64,000 nucleotides of DNA from Schistosoma mansoni (GCF_000237925.1 NC_031500.1:7437254-7501253), one strand, 5' to 3'. Positions 24,360 to 37,860 are shown, numbered from the stretch's first letter. The notes: a model not told the origin generated them from the letters alone. Made by a program: numbers and translations.

Positions 24360-26031
24360 TGCTAATTGATTGAGGTTAGATATGTGAACCTCCGGAAATC
24401 GATTCAATGGTTGTATTCCCTGCATAAACTCTGTATGAGGTCATGAGTGTCCACTGACATTAAAGGTTCCTTAACCAGAGCTAAGCGGGTTTCTAGTACT
24501 TCTTACGTTTTAGTGGTCCTTGAGCTAATGTTAATCTTTGGTAAAACTATTTTTACACAGATGATCACTTGTAGTCTTTGAAATGCAAAATGACATAATT
24601 CGCTGCTCAGTAATATGCAGGAGAATTATTGTTATGGAACAATTCATCCAGAAACAAAATACTTTAATAGTAGTCATAACCATGTTACGTTGTCAACTAA
24701 CTGTCATTCAAAATTTACCACGTATAGTTCACATGGTGTTTAAATAAAAAAAAACTTCATTTTTCAGGGACAACAAAAGTTATGAGAATATATGATAAGT
24801 GAATAAATAAATGACCATGTCAGAAGAAAAGATAGAACAAGCATCATTTTTAATTCTATATCACCCTTCAATTAGTTAACAGTATTATTAATTTAATAAA
24901 ATGATTTTAATGAGTGAAGGAATTCTTATCATTTGATATTCATCTCTACGATTGGCTAAATTACCATGGAAAAATAGGAAGGAGATAGATTAGCTTTTTG
25001 AGCCTTTAACTTTCAAATCAAAAACTGTAAATTCAAGCTATGTTCCAATTGTTTCGACTAAGACAACTGAAAAACATTCCCAACTTTAGAATAAAAAGTT
25101 TAACCGATATTCAGCTACACAAACATGTACCTAGTAGATGGATTGAGCAACAAATAGTCAAAAGTAAAATGTAGAAAATTGTTGGTGACTACTTAGTGGT
25201 TCATATGGGATTATTTTTATGCAGTAATATGGAATAACTATAATTCTTGTGAAATTGGATATGATTTGAGACTGTGTTGTTTCCAAGTTCAATTTTATAT
25301 CCCACTTAGAATAGCATCCATTGAATCAGACATATGACAGATGCTACAAAACCATAGAATGAAGATCCAGTTTCAAAATATTTTTTATCTTTACAGATAG
25401 TGATTTGTTCTATTAAAAAAGAAATATGATAGTCCTGTGGTAATCTTGACTAAAGTAATGAGTTACAACATTTGTAATCATAGAAACTTGATTATACCAT
25501 ATTGTAATACGCATACCATCTAATACATGTGTGTAAACTCATATAGTCAGTTGACAGTTATGAAACACGGTTTTAAACTTATTTGAAATCAAAATTTCAG
25601 GATATTCATTTATCTAACCTCTGAAAAGTTTCTGTTTAACAGTTTACTGATGACTGACTAGTGTTTAACTAGCTCATCAGTATAAATCACATTTCAGAGT
25701 TGTCACTCAACTTAGTGGTTTAGCATCGTTGGCATTATTTTTAGGAATGAGACGGTTAGAAATAGTTAGTAGAAAATTGTCATTCATTCAGGTCGTGACT
25801 CAAAAAGCTCGGTAGTAGGACGTCAAATTTTGAGACTAGAGCATGTAGTTTCGAATCTTCAGGAGTGTTGGCTCCCTCAAGACTGCAGACACACAGTTCT
25901 GACGAATACCGCAAGCGCGAAACCTAGTTCTAGAGTGCTCCGCTAATTATTCCCAGCGACCTAACACTGTTTAAAATTATAGTGTGCTCTCAATAGTAAT
26001 GTTGAAATTGGTTTCTAAGGTAATGTGTACA
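23191..26031. other. Upstream region of the membrane gene, AT-rich, no gene seen
   Basis: Held to be promoter/5' UTR and intergenic DNA. It contains (AC)n at about 23491-23512 and a long pure (TA)n run at 24296-24356. A tRNA-like stretch at about 25795-25960 could be a worn SINE head: GCTCGGTAG, then TAGTTTCGAATCTTCAGG as a B-box-like word. That call is weak. Confidence 0.4.
24296..24356. repeat. (TA)n microsatellite
   Basis: About 30 uninterrupted TA units. Other (TA)n tracts lie at 11315-11345, 13012-13030, 35614-35676 (interrupted) and 54903-54920. Confidence 0.95.
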
Positions 26032-26518
26032 CTGTCTCCTAGGTCATAACTAATCCTGTTGTTACACAATTTCAGTTTGAATTTCACATTTCTATTAAGT
26101 CATATATCTCCGGTGTATCTTTGTAGAAAATAGTATTTGGAAGTACCACTTTTTGATTATTAACCTGAGGGTGTTTAGACCCTTTCAGCACCCACATTTT
26201 CTTCAACTACAAGTCACTCCAGCTTACAACTATGTCCGATTTCTTCCTATATTAACTTTTGGTACTCTATACAGTCCAAAAGATCTGCACCAAATAAAGA
26301 TGATTTCGCTGGTGTTAAGTTCATTGAGTTGGACTATTTAATTGAGGAACATTTATCTGTATTCTTGACAACACTTTAGGCACCTACTTTATGTAGAAGT
26401 GGGGTTTTTTGATTGTTTCAAGATCCTTTGATCAGTTCGTTTTGATAGTGTTGTTCGTGTTTAGCTGCCCTTGTAGGTCTCGTTATCGTGATTTTTCTTC
26501 ACATCTATGTCGACTATC
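26032..26518. repeat. Inverted copy of 13123-13608
   Basis: Nearly perfect reverse complement of 13123-13608, 12.4 kb away, outside the membrane gene while the partner is inside its intron. No recognised coding content. Confidence 0.85.
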
Positions 26519-28420
26519 TTGTTCGCTTGACCAATAACGATGTGACTAATTGACTTATTTCATTTGATCTGATAAATTGGATAGACGTGTGTATGTGTGT
26601 TGACCACCGTCTGATCTAAATGTCATACTTCTAGAAATATGTTCAGTTCAGAATTTTATACTTCCCCAATCGAATTTGCGTCTGTGTTTCTCCCACCCAC
26701 TGATACCATAAACATATCATGTAATTTTACTGACATTCTGGGTTCGTGTGTGTGTGTGTGCAAAGTGGGACTCCTTTTTGTGCAGTGTAATAGTTTTTGC
26801 AATATGTGAAATTTGTTTTATAGATCTGTATAAAATGGAAGGGAGTAAATAGCTAAAATATTTATAACACTCATCTGAGTAGTTCATTTGTATCTGGTTG
26901 ATTGTAATGTATCAACGTTAAATAATAAGACAACAATTGTTGATTTAGATGGCATTTATTATTTCGGTCTATATAAAGATATCATGAGACAACTGTTAAA
27001 TTAGTAATTTTTGGAAACTATACCAAGTAAATCATTAAATGATAATTGTTCAAGTGTAATCTTTTTTATTCGGTTCTCAACTCTTCTTTATGGAAGTGTT
27101 GGTTGTACAATATTCTAATCCCATCTATATAGTTTTTTGTGGATTTTCAGATATATAATTCTTTGTATTAACGAATGTTATTTTTTTAAATTCTTTGTAA
27201 TCTATATGAAGATTCTAACGTAATAACTATACTCATCGTGAAATGAATATACCTGGTCTGTTTTAAAAATCACCGGAAAACGTAATAAGTTTCAATAATT
27301 TACAAACCTTGTACCACACGGTGGAAAGGCATCTTTCAAGGAAGTAAAAGGAAGACATAAGGTTTGAGTATCCTTCACTTAGGAGAAAAAATTGTCGCAT
27401 GCACTATAAATCATGAGGTAGCCTTCAGGCATATCTGGCCGGTACAGCAACATCTGACGAAAATAAGTTAAAGTCTACATCCTGGAAGTAGGAGGATGTT
27501 AAGAAAGGTGAGATTGAACTAATTATAACATCAAAATTGGAGTAAATATAGATATATAAGTATAAACATAAATTTCAAATATTTCGTCTTTACCAAGAAA
27601 TATTCTTTTTAATTTACAGCCTGTCGAAATAATTAAATATTTCAGACTACTCATCATTTTATAAGTAGTATACCATCGCATACAAAATAAACCAAATCTA
27701 AGACCTAAGAGTTTAACCATAACAAATGAACAACACATACACTTATTAATTTCTAGAAAAATAATAGACGGAAGCAAAACGTTATCAACAAAAGTCTATA
27801 CCGAGTACCTATTATATTGATGCTATACCAATATGTATTCGATTTGATAATTAATCTTATGAACCTGATCGACGTGTAACATTGTATATTCCTATGAAAT
27901 GTAAGTTTATTCAATGAACAGGATGGATTTTATCTTCATTTATTTAATAATTCAGACTTATTTGACAGTTTTTAAAGATCTTTAGGGCCATTAATAATTT
28001 CCCAGTGTTTTGTAAGCAATTTACCCGGATCCCTGAATGAGTACAAAAACTCCAACTACCTTAATACATAATTATCACGTGATTATTTTTAAATTGAAAT
28101 GAATTATTAACATCCATATTTATTCTAACTTGAAGAAAGACTTATTTAATTTAGCTATTAAGACTGTTCAGCGAACGGTAATGTCAATGAGTTTATAACC
28201 TAACTTTCGTCACCCAATACTCTAAAAGTCACGATTGACGAGCCAACAATGAATGAAACTCAACTTGGAAACGGGTTTATGTGCTGTAATTAATGGTTAT
28301 TCATGAAGTTACTAGCGTCATGTGAGTTTTAAAAAAAACATGGCAAAATAATCCCATATTAAGTACTGATTGTCGGCTTTTTGAATTATTTTGATATTTT
28401 ATCGAGAAAGTGACTACAAG
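26519..28420. other. AT-rich intergenic stretch
   Basis: Holds a short (GT)n tract at 26744-26760. A more GC-rich patch at about 27300-27500 may be an unnamed repeat. No exon was recognised. Confidence 0.4.
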
Positions 28421-28424
28421 TATG

Positions 28425-29785
28425 CTTCACGTTCTACTCAAGAAAATTTAGGAGGAAGAACAAATGCCGATGGACTGGAAAGAATAACTCATCAAGATAA
28501 AAAGGGTGATCTGTGCAAATGTGAGATATACAAAGGCACCACACTGCTGCCAGTACCAGGAAACGTTTTCAACAGGGTGTTGCTGAACCAGACAGAAGAT
28601 TCAGTAGACGTACAACTTCGAGATCAACAAGGTGGATCTCGTAAGGATCGGTCGTGCTCAGACCGAATCGTGACGCTAAGGAACATTACTGAACAATCTG
28701 TTGAGTGGAACTCGTCACTTTACATCAACTTCCTTGATTATAGAAGGCGTTTGACAGTGTGGATAGGAGGACTTCATGCAAACTTCTTCGATACTATGGT
28801 GTACCTAAGAAGATTGTCAGTATCATCCAGAATTGATACGACGGACCACAGTGAAAAGTGGTACATGGAGGACAGCTGACAGATGCATTCCACGAGAGCA
28901 CCGGCTCCAGACAATGTTGCTTACTCTTCCTATCTCTTTCTCTTTCTTCTGGTAGTCGGCTGGATTATGAAAACCGTGACATCTGAGGGAAAGCACGGAA
29001 TAAAAATGGAATGCTTCAACACCAACAAATCCAGATGAAGACCACTAGTGTAGCAGCAGCCTCTACATCAGTAGGCTTCAACATATACAAAGGATGAGGA
29101 AACAAGATCCTCAAATACAACACAGAGGACACAAACTCAATCATATTTGATGGAGAAACTCTGGAAGAGGTCGGATCTTTCGCATACCTGAGAGATACCA
29201 TCAATGAACAAGGAGGATCTGATGCAGATGTAAATGCAAGGATTCGCAAAGTAAAGGCCGCATTCCTACAATTGAAGAAGATATGTAACTGGAAACAACT
29301 GTCGACCAACATCATAGTAACAGTCCTCAATACGAACGTCAAGACAGTTCTTCTGTACGAAGATGAAACTTGGGGAATTACTACAACCATCATCAAAATA
29401 GTACAGGTATTTCGGAACAATTATCTACTCAAGATACTCAATTTCTGTTGTCCGGATACCATCAGCAACAACCAACTATGGGAGAGGATAAGCCGACTTC
29501 CAGTTGAAGAGAAAATTAGGAAGATATGTTTGAATTGGATAGTACATATTTTGCGGAAATCACCAAACCGCATCATGAAGCGAGCGCTGACTTGAAATCC
29601 TGAAGGGAAATGGAAAAGATGAAGACCAAAGAACACACTGCTCTGAGAATCGGAAGTAGACATTGTAAGGATAAATAGCAACTGAAAAGAACTGTAAAGG
29701 ATTGCTCATAACAGGGTTGGATGGAGAGTGCTGGTGTGCGGCCTATGCTCATTCAAGATGGGTAACAGGCGTAAGTAAGTAAGTT
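28425..29785 (+). mobile_element. RTE-clade LINE, 5'-truncated, reverse transcriptase to 3' tail
   Basis: It begins within the segment before the RT (LKKI.EEEQMPMDW) and continues through KKGDLCKCEIYKGTTLL, GNVFNRVLLNQ and SRKDRSC. EQSVEWNSSLYINFLDY at about 28690-28745 follows, with the catalytic Asp region next to it. Past 28880 there is an internal deletion that removes the FADD catalytic box, joining WIMKT-like sequence to the region after it. The C-terminal part runs from ILKYNTED through [11 protein letters not shown] and [11 protein letters not shown] to the protein end. The 3' end is GGCGTAAGTAAGTAAG at about 29770-29785. Several stops and frameshifts are present, so the copy is dead. 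Confidence 0.85.
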
Positions 29786-29889
29786 TCACATCTTACTAAA
29801 ACACTGTGTGATTGTGCATTAAAAAATTAATTGATCATACCCATCTGAGTGTTCGTTCACTACAGCTAGATTACTATATTTATACATCC

Positions 29890-30240
29890 CGTTTATTTTA
29901 GACTTTAGTTAACACATTAACTACCATTGTACTGTTCATTATACCTATTTTATTGCCAAGTGACTATTCACAGCTTGCCCTGATCATAGTCACTTTTAGT
30001 TCGTTTACGTACGTTTGTTATTCTCCATGTTCTGCTGTGATGTGGTTCAGTATGTTTGTATACAAACACACACACGTGTTTGGAATACAATGATAATAGA
30101 GCCTGACTGCTGACCTTTTGGATTCAAGACCGGGAATTGGGGAGCGCTGATGAATAGCGGACCAGTAGGAGCTTAGGTGCAGCACCTCAAGCTCAACAGT
30201 GTTTGTCAGGCATATGATTGGTCAGGTCTGGGAGACTAAC
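29890..30240 (+). repeat. Possible third, diverged copy of the LTR-like dispersed repeat
   Basis: It shows TTCACAGC, then a CTGCTGTGATGTGGT block, and later GGACCAGTAGGAGCTTAGGT. These lie in the same order as in 8035-8350 and 20825-21140, but with much lower similarity. Fossil; assignment tentative. Confidence 0.3.
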
Positions 30241-30249
30241 TTATAGAAG

Positions 30250-32930
30250 AGATAGCAGACTGGAAATTGGTACTCTAATTGGTGACTTTAGCACGTGTTT
30301 TTGGTTAGCATTTCGAGACACATCACATACAGAATGGAATGGTAAGTGGTTACATAATGATCTTTATTTTCAACTTTGATTATTCATTTGTCAACTGACA
30401 AGTATCTCATTGTCATACTTTTCCGACCAAATAATTCGGGCTTCAATAAAAGTTTATATTCGTTTTTCAGTCATCAGTATATTCAGTTTATGAGTACTTG
30501 TTTCCGTCTTTCAAATTATGTTCCTCAGTACCGAGAGCAAAATTATCAATGCTGTCTACTTATGAGTCTAAGTATTTCTATGAAACCACCTTTCCTGTTA
30601 GAACAAGTATAATGTTTCATTGACTGATTTCCATAAAATAATATTAATTTGTAAATGGATTATAAATTAAGTCAAATTAACTTACCTGACAGTTCTTAGT
30701 TCGATTATCGATTTAATAGTGATTCTGATTTAGGTATTTCAGTGGAGAGAACCGTAGACGTCAGATTTCATCACTCAATGATAAAAATTGAAGCACAATC
30801 AGAATGTCACAATTAATACACAAAGTTTTGTCAGAAACGAGAGTGAGCATCTGATGGTGATATTAAACCTTATGACCTCTAGCCAATCGACTAATAACTG
30901 GTAAGTTCGTTTCAGTCAAGCATTTCACAAACCCTTATCAGCTATGCAAATGAAATTAATCTATACACGTAGTGTGTCTTGTTCATGTGTACTTTTTAAA
31001 TTTCGATCGCCAAAAGAATCCCTATTCATCGATATTCTTCCCCGTGATGTTGACGTGTATACATTCGGTTACATTTTTCAATGCAACATTGAAATGTGTT
31101 CAATCGGGAGAAAACCAGTCACGTGTAAATGGATGCAGGTGACCTACGTTTTATAATGTTGGTGGGAATCCATACTTTCTCTTCGTGTTGTGGTATCCAG
31201 TATTAAATTGTTATCAGGCTTTGGTGGTATATGTTCATTCACAACGGAAATCTTGATACAAGTTGAAATATAAGGAGCCCAAGGCATGATGAAACACCAT
31301 TACTGAATTCAATCGCTTTAACTATTTAATTCTTTCCAAAGTATAAAAAATTTTCGATTTATAACCTGCGCCAAATAAACAAAAGTACATACTTGTGACA
31401 CTTAACTAGTTTAAGGATAAACTAATTTTCTTAGATTGAATGACGAAACAAATTGGAGAAAAAACAATAACAAAACAATTAAGTTGTCCAACTATCTACT
31501 GAATAAGAAAAAAACGATAGATAACAACAATAAAAAGTGGCTTGTTCATGAATAAAGGAAACAAAAAATTAGTTTAAACATTGTTTTCGTCATATCATAG
31601 TATCAGTCCTGGGGCAGTGAACAGATATTTCGATATGGTTTTAAATTTCTCAACAGTGCAAAACCATGACTACATATCCGATCGAGTTCAGCACTTTCAG
31701 GGCTCTCACCATTTAATTCCCAGCAAATTTTTAATAAAACTTCCTACCTTAAATATAACTGTAACTAATGTTCCGCATGATATTATAGCTTGTTATTTAT
31801 AATGAATATCAAGAGCGAAATAACTTTCACATTAAAGACTTTTGAAATCAAAGCTTGAGTTGATAGGTTGAGATAATGCATTCCATTTTTCTCAAGAGCC
31901 TAGCTAAAACTCATGATTAGTAATAATTTGAAACAAGCTCAATTCATTGACTCTAAGTGCCTAGAACTAATATGCAGGATTATTCTTTGAATGTAATATT
32001 TTGTTCCCAAGATAGCAAGTCACATAAAACTTGAATTCGATTAAAATTCTCAGGAAGTTCGACTGAAGATTTCAATAATGAGAGCAAAGCGAAAAAAAGC
32101 CTCAATGAATCGATACATTTTAGGATTAAAATTTTAGCGTTCCTTGACTATTTCAACTTGCATTGAAATTATCAATCAAAGTTGAGGACACAAATGTATA
32201 CTTGATTAATGAATTACAGTAACATTTTCTAAACATTATTTATAAATGAGATTCCTCAATATGTCTGTCAATACGACAGCATTCAAAGTATTTGAAAACA
32301 GTTAACTTATGGATGAGACAATACCAAGTGTTTGGCAAGAGTCTCCATAAACGGATATGTAAATAATATACATACATAATGTTTTCTTAGTTAATGTTTC
32401 TAGCTTATAAATTTTAGATCCGATACACCTCATATTTGTCAAGGTGAATTCATAACTGGCTATCAGTCTCATAAAAATCTATGACCACTGAGGCTCGGAC
32501 AGAAATAAGACGCGGGCAAATAACAAATTTATTTGACAAAGTTAGTTACAGAAATCACTGACTACGTTTACGGTTATCAGTGATCTCAGTTTTCCAAAGG
32601 CTTCTCAGAAAGAAACGTGGGTAAATGAAAGCGTTTGTTCATGGATTTTCTTTGAAATGTTCCAAGGGAGTTGATTGGCTTCAAGTCATGTGGGAGCATT
32701 TTAAGTATTCTCGAACAATAAGAGATCTACGAAGATTTACTCAATCAGGAATGAAACTATGTTGGATTAAAATCTATAGGTCATAGTTAGTTCGGTTACT
32801 TTCCATGTAATAATTTCATTTCCATTGTTTGACATAATTATTGTGAATTAACCTCACAATCGATTCTAGAATCTCTTATTTATTAAAGTAGTTTACTAAG
32901 AATAATCATTCACCATATGCGATCATTTTA
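30250..32930. other. AT-rich intergenic stretch, no gene recognised
   Basis: Open stretches of 70-78 codons near 30376, 30944 and 31581 have no start context, splice sites or similarity that I can see. About 32490-32760 is slightly GC-richer and may be an unnamed repeat. Confidence 0.4.
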
Positions 32931-32936
32931 TTTGTA

Positions 32937-34410
32937 AAATTCGTTTTGCTAATAAACATCATAAGATGATTGTTTATTTAAATAAACTTATTATTGAACA
33001 ATGAATCCAATGATCACATCATTGATGAACAACAACACTTGATCTGTGTCGAAATGATAAAAAAGAAATTAATTCAATCCATTAGTTAATATTAGTTGTT
33101 ATTATCTATGATAATGTGGTGTGTAAAGAAGAAGAAGAAGAAGAAGAAGAAGAGAGAATTAAGTTGATAATAAGGAAATTATTGTGTTTTGTCCATGAAA
33201 ACTTTCTGTTTCAAACTACTATAAGTTCAATTTAAAATAGTTCAGTATCACATTGAATCGCCAAAACATCAAGCATTCTTAACACAAAATGAATGATGAA
33301 TCTTAGAAGTAGTGACAAATAAATGAATGATACATATTCTGGAAGAACTTTTAATACTCATAACAATTTAACTAAATAAATTTCAACTTCACCTCATTGC
33401 ACAAGCAAGTGGCTATCAGGACTCAGTGGCCGAGTGGATAACGCGATGGCGTTTGAAGTGAAAGGTACTGGGTTTGAGTCCCAGAGTGAACATCAACTCT
33501 GAGATGCAGGTACATCCAGCTGACGAGTCCTGGATTCCACTGCTATCCATCTTTATTTAACTAAGTGTTTATCATAAAGTTTAATGTTTATACTCATATT
33601 GTATGTTACATAATATCACTTGTATTAAAATTATATTTCAATTTGAAACATTGATCAGTTTTAAAATGACACAAAAGTTTTTTATCAGCATTATTACAGT
33701 TTCTAATAACAAAACTTAAGGTTCTTCAATGTCAAGTATATTGCGGTCTTGGATTTCAAGCAATTCATTATTCTCTGATGAACAGTCGCGTTAGTAATAA
33801 CCGACTAGGTTAACAACTCTAAGTAAATAAACATATTCTATTCTACGTAGCTCTGAGGTTTATTACGAAATCAAGGTAATAAATCGTTCACTGCTTATAT
33901 CAAGAAATGCCTATCTTCGTTTAAAAAAAGCATTTACTCATGTTTACAATGTTTATATGATTTGTAATTCTATCGATAAATACGATTTTTTTTAAAGTTA
34001 ATTTTTAGCTTCCCTTAACACATCAGAACTTCCTTAATACAATGTAGATAATAGATGTATATACTGATAGGAATCAATTATTAATTCATCTCTATACGAT
34101 TGATTATTAATTCAATTATCTTCATTGAAAGATTTCATGGACAAAACACAATAATTTCCTTATTATCAACTTAATTCTCTCTTCTTCTTCTTTTTCTTCT
34201 TCTTCTTCTTCTTCTTTACACACCACATTATCATAGATAATAACAACTAATATTAACTAATGGATTGAATTAGTTTCTTTTTTATCATTTCGACACAGAT
34301 CAAGTGTTGTTGTTCATCAATCATGTGATCATTGGATTCATTGTTCAATAATAAGTTTATTTAAATAAACAATCATCTTATGATGTTTATTAGCAAAGCG
34401 AATTTTAAAC
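32937..34410. repeat. Large inverted repeat (hairpin-forming), arms of about 270 bp
   Basis: The arms 32937-33204 and 34134-34410 are reverse complements at more than 95% by eye. Each includes a (GAA)n/(TTC)n tract (33126-33154 and 34180-34216) that differs in length. The spacer of about 930 bases contains a truncated SM-alpha SINE at 33405-33555. Confidence 0.85.
33405..33555 (+). repeat. SM-alpha SINE with broken hammerhead
   Basis: A tRNA-like head (GGACTCAGTGGCCGAGTGG A-box, GGGTTTGAGTCCC B-box, about 33419-33485) is followed by CAGGTACATCCAGCTGACGA. The sequence then jumps straight to TGGATTCCACTGCTATCC. Stem II, the GAAA core and stem III are missing compared with 42384-42443, and CUGAUGA is changed to CUGACGA. 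The ribozyme is therefore dead. Confidence 0.85.
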
Positions 34411-34419
34411 AATACAATA

Positions 34420-35625
34420 ACAAAAACACTAAACCTACAAAATTGAGACCCATTAGATCTTGTCTTAGTATTTTAAGTGCTTCGCACTTGCTGTAAAATA
34501 TTGTGATTGAATTCGTGGTGAGTAATGGTGGATCCTTTCTTGTGTAGTAACTCGAACTAAAATGAAAATGATGCTCACTATTCGGTTACAATGATTAAAA
34601 AGCACATCGTGGTACCCGAAGTAAAACAGTTTTCAAACCAAATCAATTTCCATGGATCATTCTACTACGTTTTTATTAAAAAGCAAGTTATATTTCTAAC
34701 CTGACACATTCTGAGATATATTTAGATTATATGTTAGCATATCCCTTACTAACCGAAACAAATGTCAGTGGGGTAGAATGAGTTCAGTAACTCATAATGA
34801 TGCCCGAAGACAAAACAACTGGTTTCAACTTTGTCTTGTCTACTTCAAGAGTAAATAACTATCTATTTAATATTAAAAATCATTTAGAAAGAACTACAAA
34901 CAAACATGAAGGATCAACCGAATGAATGGATTAACTCGGCGATTATACTGTATGGCAAATGAAATTTGGAAGGAATCCAACGTATCCTAAATCACCATAG
35001 TATAAAAGTATTTTCCTGAACGGACAATACACTTAGTTCTAAGTCAGTGAAGGTCAAAGACACAGAAAACGTGGATGAACAAAAGAATCGTATCTGAGAT
35101 TTAATATCCAATCTGTAATGCTGAAGGGCATCATGACAATTGAATTTAAGGGCTAAAGAACATACAATGCTTAGAGCATATTTTAAAATTATTAGATATT
35201 AAAAACACCTGAAAACAGACAGACAACAAAAAAACATTCATTCGATAGCAGAGGTTTTCGTTCTAACAAGGAAAAACTGAAAGGCGAAGTCAAGCATATA
35301 TGGACATACTCAAATGATTTAACTAGATTAAACGGAATACAGTTTTCAGTCCCATGGTAATTAATCTTACAAACCATTTTGTTTTATTACCCCTATATCA
35401 TCTCATGTTTTATGGACAATAACAATGTTCTTTTATTTATTTTAATTAGTTATGTTTCGATTAACCATGGACCACCAATCCGTTCAACTCAATCAACACA
35501 CCCATACAACAATTTTGCTATTCTCATTCAACACATGATCGGTTTCATGTGTGAATGCCTCTCATATCGATTAATTTCATTCTCTATCATTGCTTAAGGC
35601 CATATATTTTGGTTTATATATATAT

Positions 35626-35679
<54 letters not shown>

Positions 35680-35680
35680 C
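34420..35680. other. AT-rich intergenic stretch ending in (TA)n
   Basis: No gene or known element recognised. It ends in an interrupted (TA)n tract at 35614-35676 that directly abuts the PLE fragment. Confidence 0.4.
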
Positions 35681-35689
35681 AGGTGAATG

Positions 35690-36370
35690 AATTTGATGGA
35701 GTTTTGTTCTCTGAGCTGGATGGTTTGGTCGTGCAGCTTTCATCGTCCTTCTGAACGACATCATCACCACAAACTTCGGGTAGAAGTGAAGTGTTTGAAT
35801 TTCTCCACATGTGGTTCACAGCCTGTCATGTACACCTCGATGTTGATTGGTTCTTGTTGACCTTAAATCTGTCATTGTTTACCACTTTGTTTTGGTTGTA
35901 TCTTCCATTGGTTTGATCTTCGTTCCTATGTTTGTGCATAATTTTCCTGATTGGTTGATAAATTGAATTGATTTCAATGTGCATTTTTATTGCTGATTGA
36001 CCTGAGCACCAAGCTTCTAAAAATCCCCTGATGTTTTTGGAATTGCCTCTATCCAAAATCTCCACATTTTTCCAGTAGAATGTGTCCGCATTTGTCCACG
36101 TGCATTGATATAAGTGAAGACATGTCATGGCGTTTGACTGCGAATTGATGTTCATGCAGGTGAAGATGAAGAAGGCGTCCACTTTGTCCAATGTAGTGTT
36201 TGTCGCAGTTGGTACAATTTATTTTGTAGATGATGTTTGGTTTGTCTTCTTTTTCATCATTTCATCCTTTGGTTAGCATAGGATTGAATGGAGGGATTTT
36301 GTTGGTTTGTGAGCAACACCGATTCCGAAGGTTTTCAGCAGTCTCGTTATCGTTTCTGGCATACCTTTTA
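35690..36370 (-). mobile_element. Penelope-like element (PLE) fragment, GIY-YIG endonuclease region
   Basis: On the minus strand at about 36100-36235 a frame reads NIIYKINCTNCDKHYIGQSG, then LHEHQFAVKRHDMSSLISMH. This is the GIY-YIG endonuclease with its Cys pair, as found at the C-terminus of Penelope-like retroelements. Upstream on the same strand (36240-36370) are TITRLLKTFGIGVAHKP and similar, as in the RT-to-endonuclease linker. The rest is worn and the copy looks inactive. Confidence 0.7.
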
Positions 36371-37117
36371 TGTATGGTAAGGTGGTCCTTTTGTTGGTTT
36401 CTGTACTTGACTTCCTTCCTTAAACGAAATCAATATACTATCTATTTTAGACGTTTTCTGTAGATTCGATATACCAACGAGTTTGAGTTAGCACGAAATC
36501 TAGATTCAGGTATTGTTGTCATTAGCCTCCAGCTAAATTACAATGTCTTTTGATTCTTGGATGAAATTGTGAAGTAAATACCCTATAAATTAATAAAGCG
36601 TTTTTCTAAGTCTAAGAAATGCTTAAACACAATATTTTTTATCTTTAATTTGGTCTGAGGGTTATAAATGACGATACAGACATGACCGACCCTCATTTCT
36701 ATTGATTTCTGCGAGAAAACAAATAGCCTCTTTTAACTGGAACGTTACTAGATTTTCATTTTTACATATTTCCGGTTAGTCACCACACAATCATTGTAAT
36801 TGTTTAAAGATCCCTATCATATTAAAAGACTAACGTTTGAACGAAGAATATTCTTTTCGATAAAATCTCTTCAGATTCTACATTATATTTCCAAATTAAT
36901 AGATCGAAAAATGACCAGGTTAAGGGCAAAGTGCATCATTTAAAGCCTGTGAATTTTAGATTGTCAAACAAAATACAATAAAATAGTTAATGTTGATATG
37001 ACTCACATGGAATGTTAACTTGAATCAGCTTATATATTAAGTGGACTTTTAAGATCCATGATCAGAATAAATATGGGTCAGATAAGGTGAGAGAAATAAT
37101 AGTGGAATTTCGATAAA

Positions 37118-37239
37118 GCAATGAGAAGACGGTGTTGATCTGAAAAATGTGATGTATTTGTGTTATACTTTTCGAACAATCTGGTCTCACATGTACTTGT
37201 CAAGGCATTTAATAAAGGTCAACTCCCACTTCTCATTGC
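37118..37239. repeat. MITE-like element with GCAATGAGAAG terminal inverted repeats
   Basis: It starts GCAATGAGAAG and ends CTTCTCATTGC. The internal CGAACAATCTGGTCTCACAT resembles the element at 57146-57471 and a remnant at about 37400-37500. Probably a small non-autonomous DNA element. Confidence 0.5.
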
Positions 37240-37555
37240 TCTATAGAAATTTATAAAGGGGACTAATTGCTTTAAATGGTGCATTTACAATGCTATCAAA
37301 TGTTTAGTGAAACATAATAAAGTGGGATGAGTTCGAAGTAAATGAATCATGCATTGGGGACGTTAATAATTATGTTATACTAATAACAATAGTAATAACA
37401 ATAATAATAATAGTGTAATAAGAAGACGAAGATTATCAGAACTATGTGATATATTAGCGCAATACATCTCGAACAATCTGATCACACATATACATTTATA
37501 TATGAAAATAAATGGTCAACTAGACTGGAAATGGGGGGGATTAAGAGTAGACAAG

Positions 37556-37860
37556 GATAGTCAGAAGCAGTAACCAGTGGAGCTCAACCACGTCTGTTGG
37601 GAGGTATCAACTCACTGAAGACATTGGTGAATGGTTGCTCAATTTCATGGATTGGTTGAAGCTAGGCATTAACACTATTGGATACCAGCTCAATGGTCTG
37701 TCGGTTAAGTGCTCTGGTGCGAGACTGGTAGGTCTTGGGTTCGAACCTCGCGAGGCGGGATCGTAGATGCGTACTACTGAGGAGTCCCATAATAGGACGA
37801 AATGGCCGTCCAGTGCTTCCGGGTTTTCGATGGTGGTCTAGCTTCAATTGGCACACGCAT
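37556..37860 (+). repeat. Hammerhead SINE family B, near full-length copy
   Basis: A leader of about 130 bases (GTGGAGCTCAACCACG onward) is co-linear with 50796-50925. A tRNA-like part follows at about 37688-37757 (CAATGGTCTGTCGGTTAAG and GGGTTCGAACCTCG as A- and B-box-like words). Then come the hammerhead at 37768-37820 and a tail GTGGTCTAGCTTCAATTG. The tRNA-like boxes suggest an RNA polymerase III promoter. Confidence 0.7.
37768..37820 (+). ncRNA. Hammerhead ribozyme-like motif (family B)
   Basis: Order: GTACTA, then CTGAGGA, GTCC-loop-GGAC stem II, GAAA, then TGG/CCG stem III, GTC cleavage triplet and CAGTGC as the other side of stem I. This is a type I hammerhead layout with G at the variable core position. 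Stem I has one mismatch at the core side. Confidence 0.65.

Noticed and set aside
33419-33492. A tRNA gene
   Set aside because: A-box and B-box words are present, but the sequence is the tRNA-like head of an SM-alpha SINE and lacks a proper acceptor stem.
37688-37757. A tRNA gene at this site and at 50925-50982
   Set aside because: Both are heads of the family-B hammerhead SINE and continue straight into the ribozyme.
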